Below are positions 1-8,675 of a stretch of DNA of 64,000 bases, piece by piece. Below the pieces are notes generated by a model, which saw only the letters and a program-made list of their open reading frames with translations, did not search any database and was not told where the DNA came from. The translations under genes and the position numbers were made by a program. Source of the stretch: JAHRAW01 sp028066695 (GTDB taxonomy: Bacteria; Pseudomonadota; Gammaproteobacteria; Arenicellales; Poriferihabitantaceae); the NCBI GenBank assembly GCA_963457535.1, contig OY734803.1:124001-188000 (forward strand), in the 5' to 3' direction. Each line of letters opens with the position of its first letter. The first letter of the stretch is position 1.

Positions 1-423
1 GTTGCGGCGAAACTCGCGAAACGCGACTATCCAGGCGAAGGCCTCAAAAATCATGGCAGTGCCCAGCACCACGTAATTGACAATCGGGTGCAGCACCGGC
101 TTCGGCTCCAGCAGTTTGTGGATGCCCTCGTAGAGCGAAACGCCGGCGCCGATGGCGAAAATCAGGATGGCGACCACGAACGCCCAGAAATAGAGTTCCA
201 TGCCGTAGCCGAACGGGTGGCGCTCGTCTGCGGGGCGGCTGGCGCGGTTCATGCCCCACAACAGCAGCCCCTGATTGCCGGTGTCCACCACCGAGTGCAC
301 CGCCTCGCTCAGCATCGCCGAACTGCCGGTGATGCCGACGGCGATGAATTTGGTGATGGCGATCAGGCCGTTGCCGATCATCGCGGCCAGAACGACCCAG
401 ACCGAGCCGGATTTTCTCTTCAT
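1..423 (-). CDS. CDF-family cation transporter, N-terminal part (cut by window edge)
   Basis: A cation diffusion facilitator exports divalent metals (Zn, Fe, Mn) across the inner membrane in exchange for protons. The 141 visible residues hold about three membrane segments. The TM2 motif SEAVHSVVDTGNQ carries the metal-site His and Asp (HxxxD), in the form seen in the SLC30A9-like branch, followed by HPFGYGMELYFWAF. The start is the ATG at 423, the first one after an in-frame stop. The rest of the protein, including the cytoplasmic domain, lies left of the window. A 17-codon basic reading frame upstream ends in a TGA that overlaps this ATG and may be incidental. Family assignment is firm; the metal is unknown. 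Confidence 0.85.
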   Translation of the reverse strand, partial: MKRKSGSVWVVLAAMIGNGLIAITKFIAVGITGSSAMLSEAVHSVVDTGNQGLLLWGMNRASRPADERHPFGYGMELYFWAFVVAILIFAIGAGVSLYEGIHKLLEPKPVLHPIVNYVVLGTAMIFEAFAWIVAFREFRRN

Positions 424-520
424 CGCGCGTTCCCGCGGTTTTGGCGGGGATTTTTACGCGGTCTTTTTTTCATAAGGAACTCGCGGTTTTCCCCAAAATT
501 TGTATTGCTTTCCATTGTTT

Positions 521-973
521 TTACGAGACTTTTTTCGCGTCTTGCGGGATGGAATAGGTGCCGGTGGCGTGCGCGACCGGTTGCTCGTCGCCGAGCGCCT
601 CGCTGCATAAAGTCGCCTCGCACACCGCCAGGCGTTTGCCGAGTTTCAGCAGGCGCGCCCGCGCGAGAATGTCGCCGGGCGGGGGTTTGCGCAAAAAGTG
701 CATGGAAAAGTTGGTGGTCACGGCCAATTCCACCGCGCCGATATTGCCGAGAATCGCCGCGTAAAACGCCGCGTCGGCGAGCCCCATCATAATCGGTCCG
801 GCGATGCTGCCGCCGGGACGCAAAAAATCGTCGCGGTGCACCGCGCGCATCACCGCGCCGTCAAAATCGATGGATTCGGCGCGCAACCCCATCAGCGCGG
901 CAAACGGCAGGCGCGCATCGGCGATGCGGTTGAATTCCTGAACGGTGAGGTTGGTGTCGCGGGGCGCGGGCAT
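521..973 (-). CDS. PaaI-like hot-dog acyl-CoA thioesterase
   Basis: A 150-residue single hot-dog domain, likely hydrolysing acyl- or aryl-CoA thioesters in the cytoplasm. Visible family features are a GGSIAGPIMMGLADAAFYAA segment (the central hot-dog helix region of PaaI/YbgC-type proteins) and VTTNFSMHFLRKPPPGDILARARLLKLGKRLAVCEA in the beta-sheet half. The ATG at 973 is chosen because the longer upstream frame runs antisense to the small membrane gene at 1043 and has no family character. A TTATAC -10-like box lies just upstream, at about 991-996. Substrate cannot be told. Confidence 0.75.
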   Translation of the reverse strand: MPAPRDTNLTVQEFNRIADARLPFAALMGLRAESIDFDGAVMRAVHRDDFLRPGGSIAGPIMMGLADAAFYAAILGNIGAVELAVTTNFSMHFLRKPPPGDILARARLLKLGKRLAVCEATLCSEALGDEQPVAHATGTYSIPQDAKKVS

Positions 974-1042
974 GGGCGGCTCGGGCGGGAGTATAACCGC
1001 TTCGCCGCCGGAATGGTGGAGCGGCGGTGCTATACTGCAAAA

Positions 1043-1246
1043 ATGTCCGCGCCCCTCCCCCTTTTGTTCATCGCCGCCTATTTGTTGCCGGGCCTCCTTT
1101 TCGGCGCCGCGTTTTTTTGGCGCGGTCACGCGGTCATCACCCCGGACGCGCGCGGCGCCTCGTTCGGAGTGCGGCTGCTTTGGACGCCGGCGGCGATTGC
1201 GCTTTGGCCGCTCCTCGCCGTCAAATGGAGTCGCAGTAAAAAATGA
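1043..1246 (+). CDS. Small two-helix membrane protein, first gene of Rieske/ferric-reductase operon
   Basis: 67 residues with two hydrophobic stretches (about 4-26 and 41-60), ending in a basic tail. I do not recognise a named family. Its reality is supported by position: its TGA overlaps the ATG of the next small gene, and the two lead straight into the ferric-reductase/Rieske gene. There is no Shine-Dalgarno sequence. A TATACT box at 1031-1036 places a plausible transcription start on or next to the ATG, so the mRNA may be leaderless. Probably an accessory subunit of the redox protein at 1415. Confidence 0.6.
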   Translation: MSAPLPLLFIAAYLLPGLLFGAAFFWRGHAVITPDARGASFGVRLLWTPAAIALWPLLAVKWSRSKK

Positions 1247-1410
1247 TTCGTCCGCAACGCGTCATTCACCGCTTCGTCTGGCTGCTGCTGCCGCCGGCGC
1301 TTTTGCTCGCGCTGTTTTATTTCAGCGCGCCCGACACCGATCTTTCCCCGCCCGACAACGCGAACGCGCCGGCCGCGTTGCGCGCCATCGGCAAGGGACC
1401 CCTTAATTAA
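1243..1410 (+). CDS. Very small single-helix membrane protein
   Basis: 55 residues. A basic N-terminus is followed by one membrane helix (about residues 12-28) and a short Pro/Asp-rich periplasmic tail ending GPLN. It starts at the ATG overlapping the stop of the preceding gene (ATGA) and ends 4 bases before the next ATG, as expected for a translationally coupled operon. No family recognised. Likely a small partner of the neighbouring membrane redox protein; the evidence is hydropathy and spacing only. Confidence 0.55.
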   Translation: MIRPQRVIHRFVWLLLPPALLLALFYFSAPDTDLSPPDNANAPAALRAIGKGPLN

Positions 1411-1414
1411 TGTC

Positions 1415-2464
1415 ATGAGCCACGGTTTCGTCGCGGTTCAGTGGAACCGCCGCAAACTCTTTTACGACCTGTGCATCTGGGTCTGCGTCGCGCTCTACCT
1501 CGCGCTGTTCATTGGCGCGAGCGACCTCGCCGGCGCCGACGCGTTGTCCGCGCCGATCGTGCTGATGCGCGCGCTTTCCACCTGCGCATTTTTAATGTTG
1601 AATGTGATTTTGTGCATCGGCCCCCTCGCCCGCCTTTCCCCGCGGTTTTTGCCGCTCCTCTACAACCGCCGCCACCTCGGCGTGTCCATGTTCGTGGTCG
1701 CGCTGCTGCACGCCGCGCTGGCGATTTATTGGTATCACGGCTTCGGCGTGATCAATCCGCTCGCGTCAGTCGCGGTTATTGGCGGAGATTTTCCGTTTCA
1801 ATTGCTCGGCGCGATTGCATTGGCGATTTTGTTTTTGATGGCCGCGACCAGCCACGATTACTGGAACGCGACGCTCGGCGGACCTTTGTGGAAGGCGATT
1901 CACATGCTGGTGTATCCGGCTTACGCGCTGATTGTCGCGCACATTTTGTTCGGCGCGTTGCAGCAAAACGACACCGGTTTCGCGCCGTGGATGGCGATGG
2001 CGAGCGTTTGCATTGTCGGCGGACTGCACATTTTGGCGGCGCTTTTTAAATCCGGCGCGGATTTTCATGCCGCAAAAAGTCCGGCGGAAACTTCTTGGCT
2101 GGACCTTTGCGACTGGCATGACATCCCGATCAACCGCGCGCAAATTTTCGCGTTGCGCGGCGCCGAGCGGGTCGCGGTGTTTCGCTACCGCGACAATGCC
2201 GGCGCGACCAAAATCGCCGCGGTTTCCAATGTCTGCCAGCACCAAAACGGGCCGCTCGGCGAGGGGCGCGTGATGGACGGGCTGATCACCTGCCCGTGGC
2301 ACGGCTACCAATACCGCCCCGAAGACGGCTGCTCGCCGCCGCCTTTCGGCGAAAAAATCCCGACCTACCGCGTCAAAGTGGAAGGCGCGCGCGTCTTGCT
2401 GGACCCGGCGCCGCTGCCGCCCGGCTCGCCGCGCCCGGTGGTGGAAATTCCCGGTGAAAAATGA
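1415..2464 (+). CDS. Ferric-reductase-like transmembrane domain fused to Rieske [2Fe-2S] domain
   Basis: 349 residues in two domains. Residues about 10-215 form a multi-helix ferric reductase-like (b-type haem) membrane domain, with His residues in helices around LGVSMFVVALLHAALAIYW and KAIHMLVYPAYALIVAHILF. Residues about 235-335 are a Rieske domain with CQH...CPWHGYQY, giving the Cx1H and CxxH ligand pairs. It probably passes electrons between the quinone or haem pool and a partner, with the iron-sulfur domain as the terminal module. The stop overlaps the next start (ATGATG), so both are probably co-translated. The physiological acceptor is not evident. Confidence 0.8.
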   Translation: MSHGFVAVQWNRRKLFYDLCIWVCVALYLALFIGASDLAGADALSAPIVLMRALSTCAFLMLNVILCIGPLARLSPRFLPLLYNRRHLGVSMFVVALLHAALAIYWYHGFGVINPLASVAVIGGDFPFQLLGAIALAILFLMAATSHDYWNATLGGPLWKAIHMLVYPAYALIVAHILFGALQQNDTGFAPWMAMASVCIVGGLHILAALFKSGADFHAAKSPAETSWLDLCDWHDIPINRAQIFALRGAERVAVFRYRDNAGATKIAAVSNVCQHQNGPLGEGRVMDGLITCPWHGYQYRPEDGCSPPPFGEKIPTYRVKVEGARVLLDPAPLPPGSPRPVVEIPGEK

Positions 2465-3270
2465 TGGCTGAGAAAAAACCCAGCGACAAACCTTTCTTCG
2501 TCGGTTATCTGCCGATGCCGGCCGCGCTGGCGCGTTTTTATTGGCCGCTCGCGCTGCTTTTGCTGGTTGCCGCCGCTTTTGCCGGACATTTTCTGGCGAT
2601 GCAGCAACAATCGGCCGGCGAGGCGACTTGGCGGCCGGCGACGCCGGAGGTTTTGCGCGGGGTTTTAACCTTGCGCCCCTACCCGGCGCTGCACCGTTTT
2701 CACCCGCAAAACCCGGGCCGAATTGAGTCGGTGCTTTTGGTCGGCCAGGGAAAACACGCGGCGAATTTGCCGGCGCGTTTTGACGGGCGCGCGGTCGCGA
2801 TTCGCGGCGCGGAAATTCTCCGCGGAAACTGGCGGATGCTGGAAATCCCCGCGGTAACTGAAAGCGAACATGAAATCTCCGGGGAAAACTCCGACACAAT
2901 TTCCCTCGCGGAAATTCCGGATGAAAATGCGCTGCGCGCCGAACTCGGTTTTGAATCCCTCGGCGGCGTCGTGTTTCGCGGCGAAATCGCCGACTCCAAA
3001 TGTTTCCTCGGCGTGATGAAACCCGGCGCCGGCGCGGTGCACAAAGCATGCGCGGAACTCTGTTTGTTGGGCGGCATTCCGCCGGTGCTGGTGGTGCAAA
3101 ACGCGCAACGCGAAAAGTTTGGCTACTTGCTGCTGAACACCGACGGAACTTCCGCCGCGAAATCGCTGGCGCCGCTCGCGGCCGAGTCGGTGCAAGTGCG
3201 CGGGGAATTGTTGCGGCAGGGAGATTTGCTGTTCGTCAAAATGAACGCGGGCGGGTTGGCGCGTTTTTAA
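2461..3270 (+). CDS. Membrane-anchored protein with conserved Cys motif, partner of the Rieske protein
   Basis: 269 residues. One N-terminal helix (about 27-47) anchors a long periplasmic part. The distinctive element is GEIADSKCFLGVMKPG, followed by KACAELCLLGGIPPVLV: three Cys within a Gly/Pro-rich motif. I recall similar motifs in uncharacterised proteins encoded beside electron-transfer genes, but I know no assigned function. Two beta-rich stretches (about 75-120 and 235-269) may be small OB-like folds. It overlaps the upstream Rieske gene and is followed after 3 bases by the flavodoxin-like gene. The Cys could bind a metal or cluster or be redox active. Confidence 0.65.
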   Translation: MMAEKKPSDKPFFVGYLPMPAALARFYWPLALLLLVAAAFAGHFLAMQQQSAGEATWRPATPEVLRGVLTLRPYPALHRFHPQNPGRIESVLLVGQGKHAANLPARFDGRAVAIRGAEILRGNWRMLEIPAVTESEHEISGENSDTISLAEIPDENALRAELGFESLGGVVFRGEIADSKCFLGVMKPGAGAVHKACAELCLLGGIPPVLVVQNAQREKFGYLLLNTDGTSAAKSLAPLAAESVQVRGELLRQGDLLFVKMNAGGLARF

Positions 3271-3273
3271 TTC

Positions 3274-3735
3274 ATGCCCAACCTTTTAATAGTCGCCAAC
3301 TGCCCCTCCAAAAACACGCGCGCCTTGCACCGCGCGGTCTGCGCCGGCGCGGCGCGCGACGAAATCTCCGGCGTGGAAACCCGCGCGAGCGAGCCGCCGG
3401 ACGCGGCCGCCGACGATGTGTTGTGGGCCGACGGCGTCATCCTCGGCACCACCGAAAACTTCGGCTACATGAGCGGGCAGATCAAGGACTTTTTGGAGCG
3501 CGTCTATTACCCCTGCCTGGAAAAAACCGAGGGCCTGCCGGCCGCGCTGTATGTCAAGGGCGGCCTGGACGGCACCGGCGCGAAGACCAGCATGGAGCGG
3601 ATTATCGGCGGCATGAAGTGGAAACTGGTGCGCCCGACTCTGGTGCTGAAAGGCGATTTTCGCGCCGATTTTCTGCCGCAATGCGAGGAATTGGGGGCGC
3701 TGATGGCGGCCGGGCTGGAAGCCGGGATTTTCTGA
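3274..3735 (+). CDS. Flavodoxin-like / NAD(P)H-dependent FMN reductase-like protein
   Basis: 153 residues with a flavodoxin-type fold. It begins MPNLLIVANCPSKNTRALH, where the first strand is followed by a phosphate-binding-type Ser/Asn/Thr loop, then ADGVILGTTENFGYMSGQIKDFLERVY, typical of the FMN-ring-binding region. It probably binds FMN and moves electrons in the cytoplasm. It is the last gene of the Rieske/ferric-reductase operon, 3 bases after the previous stop, so it may supply or accept electrons for that membrane system. Confidence 0.75.
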   Translation: MPNLLIVANCPSKNTRALHRAVCAGAARDEISGVETRASEPPDAAADDVLWADGVILGTTENFGYMSGQIKDFLERVYYPCLEKTEGLPAALYVKGGLDGTGAKTSMERIIGGMKWKLVRPTLVLKGDFRADFLPQCEELGALMAAGLEAGIF

Positions 3736-3771
3736 TTTACAATTTTTTTACGGATTTTTTACGCGCCCCTT

Positions 3772-3800
3772 TTGCACTTTCCGCGGCGATTTGCTATATT
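3772..3800 (+). promoter_or_regulatory. Sigma70-like promoter of the LolA-like/RND/OMP operon
   Basis: TTGCAC at 3772-3777 and TATATT at 3795-3800 are separated by 17 bases, the optimal sigma70 spacing. The expected start is near 3807, about 50 bases before the first ATG of the LolA-like gene. The preceding T-rich stretch after the flavodoxin gene (about 3738-3770) may serve as an upstream A/T-rich element or as termination of the previous operon. Confidence 0.6.
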
Positions 3801-3855
3801 CTGCTCCGATGCGAAGCAGTAAAGTCCCCCCTGAAAACTTCCATTGAAAACTGCC

Positions 3856-4656
3856 ATGAAAACTATGAAAACTCTCAAAACCTTGACTCGCCGCGCCGTT
3901 GCTTTTTTGCCGGCCGCCATCCTCCTCACCGCCCTGCCCCTCGCCAATGTGGCCGCGCAGAATTACTCCAGCGGCCAGGCGGTCATGCAGGCCTCCTACG
4001 AGCAGTCGCGCCAGCACAAAAACCAGCGCGCCTCGGTGGAACTGCTGATCAAAAACCGCGAGGGAAAAACCCGCGTGCGCGAGTTCCGCATGTGGCACAA
4101 GATTTTCCCGGAGCGCACCAAGAGTCTGATGAAGTTTGACCGCCCGCCCAGCGTCAAAAACACCGGCCTTCTGAGCGAGACGCTGGACGGCGCCGACATC
4201 GCCGACCAGTGGATCTACCTGCCGGCGTTGCGCTCGGTCAAGCAACTGAACGCCGACGACCAGAACAAGAGTTTCGTCGGCTCCGACTTCACCAATGGCG
4301 ACATCGCCGGCCGCCAGGTGTCGCGCGACAAGCACCGCATCGTCCGCCAGGACAGCAAGAAAATCCACATTGAAAGCATTCCGCGCGACCGCAGCGACCT
4401 CTACTCCAAACTGGAAGTGGAAATGCTGCGCAAAGTGCTGGTGCCGGCGAGCATCACCTTCTACGACCGCGGCGGCAAAAAACTGAAAACCCTGACCAAC
4501 AACCGCATCCGCAAGGTCAAGGGCATGTATATGGTCATTGAGGCGGAGATGACCAACCACCAAAGCGGCGGCTCGACCAAGATGACCAAGAGCGACATTG
4601 ACTTGGACCGCGTCATTGAGGAGGACCGGGTCGGCATCAAGGGATTGCGGCGCTAA
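3856..4656 (+). CDS. Outer-membrane lipoprotein-sorting (LolA-like) periplasmic protein of an RND export operon
   Basis: About 266 residues. The signal peptide covers about the first 35 residues and ends ...PLANVAAQ. The mature part is a LolA-like beta-fold with FRMWHKIFPERTKSLMKF, DQWIYLPALRSVKQL and SFVGSDFTNGDI, typical of LolA-like proteins encoded beside MMPL/RND pumps. It probably carries a lipid or other hydrophobe across the periplasm between the pump and the outer membrane. The frame is open from a TTG at 3844; ATG 3856 is preferred and ATG 3865 is possible. It ends 2 bases before the RND gene. Confidence 0.75.
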   Translation: MKTMKTLKTLTRRAVAFLPAAILLTALPLANVAAQNYSSGQAVMQASYEQSRQHKNQRASVELLIKNREGKTRVREFRMWHKIFPERTKSLMKFDRPPSVKNTGLLSETLDGADIADQWIYLPALRSVKQLNADDQNKSFVGSDFTNGDIAGRQVSRDKHRIVRQDSKKIHIESIPRDRSDLYSKLEVEMLRKVLVPASITFYDRGGKKLKTLTNNRIRKVKGMYMVIEAEMTNHQSGGSTKMTKSDIDLDRVIEEDRVGIKGLRR

Positions 4657-4658
4657 AT

Positions 4659-6950
4659 ATGCGCGTTGCGCGCGCCTGCGTGGCGTTGCTGTGGCTCGCG
4701 CTGGCGGGCGCGGCCACTTCGCAACTGCACCGCCTCGGCTTTGACAACGACACCTGGCTGCCGCCGGACAATCCGCGCAAGATCGCGCTGGACACTTTCC
4801 GCGCCGAGTTTGAGCCGGATGAGGCATTCCTGCTGGTGGTGGAATTGCAGGAGGATTTTTTTCGCGAGGAACAAACGCAAAAAATCAGGGAGTTAGAAGG
4901 AGTTCTTGACGCGTTGCCGGAGATCGTGTCGGTGCTGTCGCCGCTCAGCGCGACCACCATTATTGACACCGGCGAGACGCTGGAAATCGGCAGTTTTGAC
5001 GAAGCGATGGAAAAAGGGTTTCTCGCCGACGCCGACGCTTTCCGCGAAAAATTCCTGGCCTCGCCCTATGCCGGCCGGCTCCTCTCCGCCGACCAGCGCA
5101 AGGTGCTGTTGCGGGTCGCGATTGAGCGCATTGACGCGGTCGCGCGCGGCAAATCGGTGGCCGCGGTCATCGCCGCGGCGCGCGCCGAGGCCGACAAAAA
5201 GGGCTGGGAAAACATCCACTTCGCCGGCGAATCCGCGCTGAAAGATGAACTAAACCGCGCCACCCGCGAACAACTGCCCTACCTGCTCGCCCTCGCCGGA
5301 ATCATGCTGGTGATTTTTCTGCGGCTTGCCTGCGGCAATTGGCGGCGCGCCGCGGTGATTTTCGCGGCGGCGGTCGCCGCGGTTTCCTCCTGCCTCGGCC
5401 TGATGGCCGCGTTCGGCTGGCCGATGAACGCGGTTTTGCTGGTGCTGCCGGTCATGGTCTCGGTGATTGCCGTTGCCGACGGCTTGCACATTCTCGCCAC
5501 ATGGGACGCGCTGGAAGCGCCCCATTTGCACGACCCGCAGACCCGCATAAAAAAGACCGTCGCCCAGACCTGGCTGCCCTGCCTCGGCGCCACACTGACC
5601 AGCGCCGCCGGTTTCGGCGCGTTTTCGGTCAGCGAATTGACCCCGCTGCAGCATTTCGGCTTCGCTTCGGCGCTGACCATTCTCTACGCCTACCCGCTGA
5701 TCACCGGCGCGGTCTGGGGCTCGCTGTGGATTTTCCCCGGCATGGAGCGAAAACCGCCGTCGCGGCTGCCCTGGGAAAAACTCGCCAACGCCTTTGAGCG
5801 CGCCGCCGGAACGCGCCCGCGCCGCATCGTTTTCGCCGGGCTGTGCTTCGCCGCGCTGCTCGGCGGCGGGTTGTCGCTTTTGCGCACCGAGACCAATTTT
5901 CTCGCGGTGTTTTTCTCGCCGCAGAGCGAGGTGCGGCGCGCGTTTGATTTGGTGGACGCCGATTTGGGCGGCTCCAACCGCGTGGAAGTGATTCGCCGCG
6001 GCGCGCCCGAGCAATTCGCCGAACACGCGGCGATGCGCGATGTGGAGTCGCTGGCGGCGCGCCTGCGCGAGATTGACACGGTCCATTATGTGGACAGTTA
6101 TCTCCTCCCGGTCGGCATGGCCGACACCGCATTCGGCGGCTCCGGCCTGCCGGAGTCGGACGGGCAGTTGTCGCAGGAATTGCTGTTTTTGTCGCTGTCG
6201 CGCAGCGAGACCGAGCGCGGCGTTCTCGCGCCGTATTTGGATTTCAACGAGTCCGGCGCGCGCCTGAGTTTGCAGACCGCGAATCTCCTCTCGCCCGAAT
6301 TGGAGCGCACCATCGCCGAGACCGAGGCGCATGTCGCAGCCGCGCCCGACAATTCCTCCACCGCCCTGACCACCACCATCACCGGTTTCGGCGTGTTCAT
6401 TCACAACCTCGGCGAGCATGTGCTGAACACCCAGGCGAGCAGTCTCGCGCTGACTTTTCTGATTATCGCCACCCTCCTCTTCGCGCAATTCGGCTGGCGC
6501 GCCGGTTTCGCCGGATTGTTGGCGAACATTTTGCCGCTCGCCGCCACCGCCGGACTGGTGGCGTGGTTGCGCTATCCCTACGATTTCGCCGCGATTCTCA
6601 TCGCCGGCGTCACCCTCAGTCTGTCGGTGGACGACACCATCCACTTTTTGCACCATTACCGCCGCGGCAACGGCGCCGCCGATTCGCGCCGCCGCGCCCT
6701 CGGGCGCACCGCCCGCCCGATCGCCGTCACCACCGTCCTTTTTTGCTGCGGATTGGGCGTGGTCGCGTTTTCCGATTTGGTCGTCCTGCGCCGCTTCGCG
6801 CTTTTTGCCTCGTTCGGCATCGCCTGCGCGCTCGCCTCCGCGCTGTTGTTTTTGCCGGCGTTTCTTGCTATGGTATCCGGGCGGCAGGCGCCGGCGCCGG
6901 CCCATCTTGACAGCCCCGAAAACTCCCCTTACAACTCGGAGAACCAATGA
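4659..6950 (+). CDS. RND superfamily (MMPL/HAE3-type) exporter
   Basis: 763 residues with the duplicated RND layout: helix 1 at about 3-22, a periplasmic domain to about 205, helices 2-6 to about 365, then a second helix (about 390-407), second periplasmic domain and helices 8-12 to about 750. Helix-4-like acidic positions are present in both halves: VIAVADGLHIL and LSVDDTIHFLHH. These are proton-relay candidates of hopanoid or lipid exporters (HAE3/MMPL). It lies between a LolA-like carrier and two outer-membrane barrels and overlaps the first barrel gene (ATGA), which argues for a trans-envelope lipid or hydrophobe export line. No adaptor (MFP) or TolC gene is nearby. Confidence 0.85.
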   Translation: MRVARACVALLWLALAGAATSQLHRLGFDNDTWLPPDNPRKIALDTFRAEFEPDEAFLLVVELQEDFFREEQTQKIRELEGVLDALPEIVSVLSPLSATTIIDTGETLEIGSFDEAMEKGFLADADAFREKFLASPYAGRLLSADQRKVLLRVAIERIDAVARGKSVAAVIAAARAEADKKGWENIHFAGESALKDELNRATREQLPYLLALAGIMLVIFLRLACGNWRRAAVIFAAAVAAVSSCLGLMAAFGWPMNAVLLVLPVMVSVIAVADGLHILATWDALEAPHLHDPQTRIKKTVAQTWLPCLGATLTSAAGFGAFSVSELTPLQHFGFASALTILYAYPLITGAVWGSLWIFPGMERKPPSRLPWEKLANAFERAAGTRPRRIVFAGLCFAALLGGGLSLLRTETNFLAVFFSPQSEVRRAFDLVDADLGGSNRVEVIRRGAPEQFAEHAAMRDVESLAARLREIDTVHYVDSYLLPVGMADTAFGGSGLPESDGQLSQELLFLSLSRSETERGVLAPYLDFNESGARLSLQTANLLSPELERTIAETEAHVAAAPDNSSTALTTTITGFGVFIHNLGEHVLNTQASSLALTFLIIATLLFAQFGWRAGFAGLLANILPLAATAGLVAWLRYPYDFAAILIAGVTLSLSVDDTIHFLHHYRRGNGAADSRRRALGRTARPIAVTTVLFCCGLGVVAFSDLVVLRRFALFASFGIACALASALLFLPAFLAMVSGRQAPAPAHLDSPENSPYNSENQ

Positions 6951-8608
6951 ACATTCCGGCAAGCACCAAAACCCTTTTCCGCCTGTGCGCCGTTGTGTCG
7001 GCCGCGCTTTTGCTCGCGCCCGCGCATGCGCAGGTGATTGAGGAAGACGAGGTTTATTCCACCGCGCCGGCGCGCGGCGACTTTTTCGGCCGCCTCAGCG
7101 GAGTGAGCGCGCCCGGCAGCAGCACCACCGCGCTCTATCAGGCGCTGCAAATCGGCTACGACACCGCCTTTGCCGGGGAGAGCGGACGCTTTTATTTCAG
7201 CGGACTGGGCAGCAACACCGACTTGGATTTGGATCTGGTTTTGAAGGATTCGGCGAAGCGGGAACGAGATCAGGCGTGCATAAACGCCAGCAGCGACGCG
7301 TGCGCCGCACTTCGGGGTCTTGAAGACGAGCGCACCATCACCATCGCCGAAAGCGCTTTTGATGTGCGCGACGCGTTCGTACAATTTGATTTGCCGGGCG
7401 CGTTGGAATTCACCCTCGGCCGCCGCCGCCTCTCGTGGGGGCAGTTTGACCTGTTCTCGCCGGTCAACCTCGCGCTGCCGCTGACGCCGCAAAGCGCCGA
7501 GCCGGTCATTGACAAAATCAGTTCGCTGGTCGCGCAGGACCAGGTCGGCCTCGCCTGGTTCCCCGGCGAGCGCATGGAAATTCAGGCGTTTCAGTTCTAC
7601 GGCGTCCACCTGGACCCGTTGATTGAGCGCATTCTGGAACTCCAGCAGGAAAATGGCGACGAACTTTACATGGCGGATGGTATGCGTATGGAGAGCCCGA
7701 CAAAAGAGCCGAACGATTTCACCGACCACGACCAGAGCGGCGGACGCATCCTGTTCTATCCCGGCTGGGGCATTCTCGGCTTCACCTATCTGGACGGCGT
7801 GGATACGCTGTCATTCGGCGAAGATCTCGCGACGGCGAGGTTGGTAGGCAGCAATTGCGCCTCTACCATCGCCCTTACCGAAACCTGCAACGTGGCCAAC
7901 ATCATCAACGACACCGACCTGCCCGAAGCGGAGAGTTTTGGTTTTGAACTCGCCATTCCGGCCGGCAACTGGACCTGGAAGTTTGAATACCTGCAGCAGG
8001 ACAGTTTCACCGATATCAGCGGCGTCTACGGAGGGAACGTTAATCCGTTCATGTATACGGGCCGCTCCGGCCCCGTGACGGTCCCGAATCCCTTGCAACC
8101 CTTCTACAACGCGGTGTTCGACCCCGCCATGCGCAGCGGCGGCGCCGCCGATGTCGGCAAACTCTATGTCCCCGTGACGCGCACCCTGATCGGCCTCGGC
8201 GCCGATGTGGAGACCGACAACTGGCGCCTGAATCTGATGATTCTGGGCATTGACCAGTCGTTTGACACCAAGGACGAAGAGTTGCTGAAACTCGGAGACG
8301 CCGCGTTCGGCACCAGCGCCAGCGACCGCGAATCCCAGGTCGCCCCGACCATCAACATCGCCCGTTATCTGGACGGCGACAAGCAGCGCGAAACCGGCTT
8401 TCTCGCCGGTTTTCTCGGCACCTATTTCGGCGCGTCTTTTTATTACACCTCCACCATCGGCGACAATTTTCGCTGGACGCTGAGCGCCGAGGCGATCAGC
8501 AACCTGCGCGACGACCTCGCCGCCGAGACCAACGCCGACGGCAACCGCTACGAACTCGCCGACGACATCTCCAGCGGCGGCCGCTTCAGTTTCATTTATA
8601 ATTTCTGA
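6947..8608 (+). CDS. Outer-membrane beta-barrel protein, DUF1302-like, copy 1
   Basis: 553 residues. Signal peptide about 1-28 (ends PAHAQ), then VIEEDEVYSTAPARGDFFG. Repeated amphipathic strands include LGRRRLSWGQFDLFSP and GRILFYPGWGILGFTYLDG. The C-terminus is FSFIYNF, with the terminal Phe used for BAM-dependent insertion. It resembles DUF1302-type barrels that accompany RND and LolA-like genes. Cys pairs in two likely surface loops (CINASSDAC; NCASTIALTETC) are absent from most of the barrel. Its start overlaps the RND stop. It is paralogous to the gene at 8676. Substrate unknown. Confidence 0.75.
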   Translation: MNIPASTKTLFRLCAVVSAALLLAPAHAQVIEEDEVYSTAPARGDFFGRLSGVSAPGSSTTALYQALQIGYDTAFAGESGRFYFSGLGSNTDLDLDLVLKDSAKRERDQACINASSDACAALRGLEDERTITIAESAFDVRDAFVQFDLPGALEFTLGRRRLSWGQFDLFSPVNLALPLTPQSAEPVIDKISSLVAQDQVGLAWFPGERMEIQAFQFYGVHLDPLIERILELQQENGDELYMADGMRMESPTKEPNDFTDHDQSGGRILFYPGWGILGFTYLDGVDTLSFGEDLATARLVGSNCASTIALTETCNVANIINDTDLPEAESFGFELAIPAGNWTWKFEYLQQDSFTDISGVYGGNVNPFMYTGRSGPVTVPNPLQPFYNAVFDPAMRSGGAADVGKLYVPVTRTLIGLGADVETDNWRLNLMILGIDQSFDTKDEELLKLGDAAFGTSASDRESQVAPTINIARYLDGDKQRETGFLAGFLGTYFGASFYYTSTIGDNFRWTLSAEAISNLRDDLAAETNADGNRYELADDISSGGRFSFIYNF

Positions 8609-8675
8609 CAGCCGGCGGAGGCTTGAAAATCCCCCCAACCAACCCTACTGATCTCACGATCCGGAGGCAACAACC

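Noticed and set aside
420..473. 17-codon basic leader peptide upstream of the CDF transporter
   Set aside because: It overlaps the CDF ATG by ATGA, but has no Shine-Dalgarno support and no attenuator structure. Too short to claim as a gene.
3844..3846. TTG start for the LolA-like gene
   Set aside because: It only adds four residues before ATG 3856, has no better ribosome site, and the signal peptide is complete without it.
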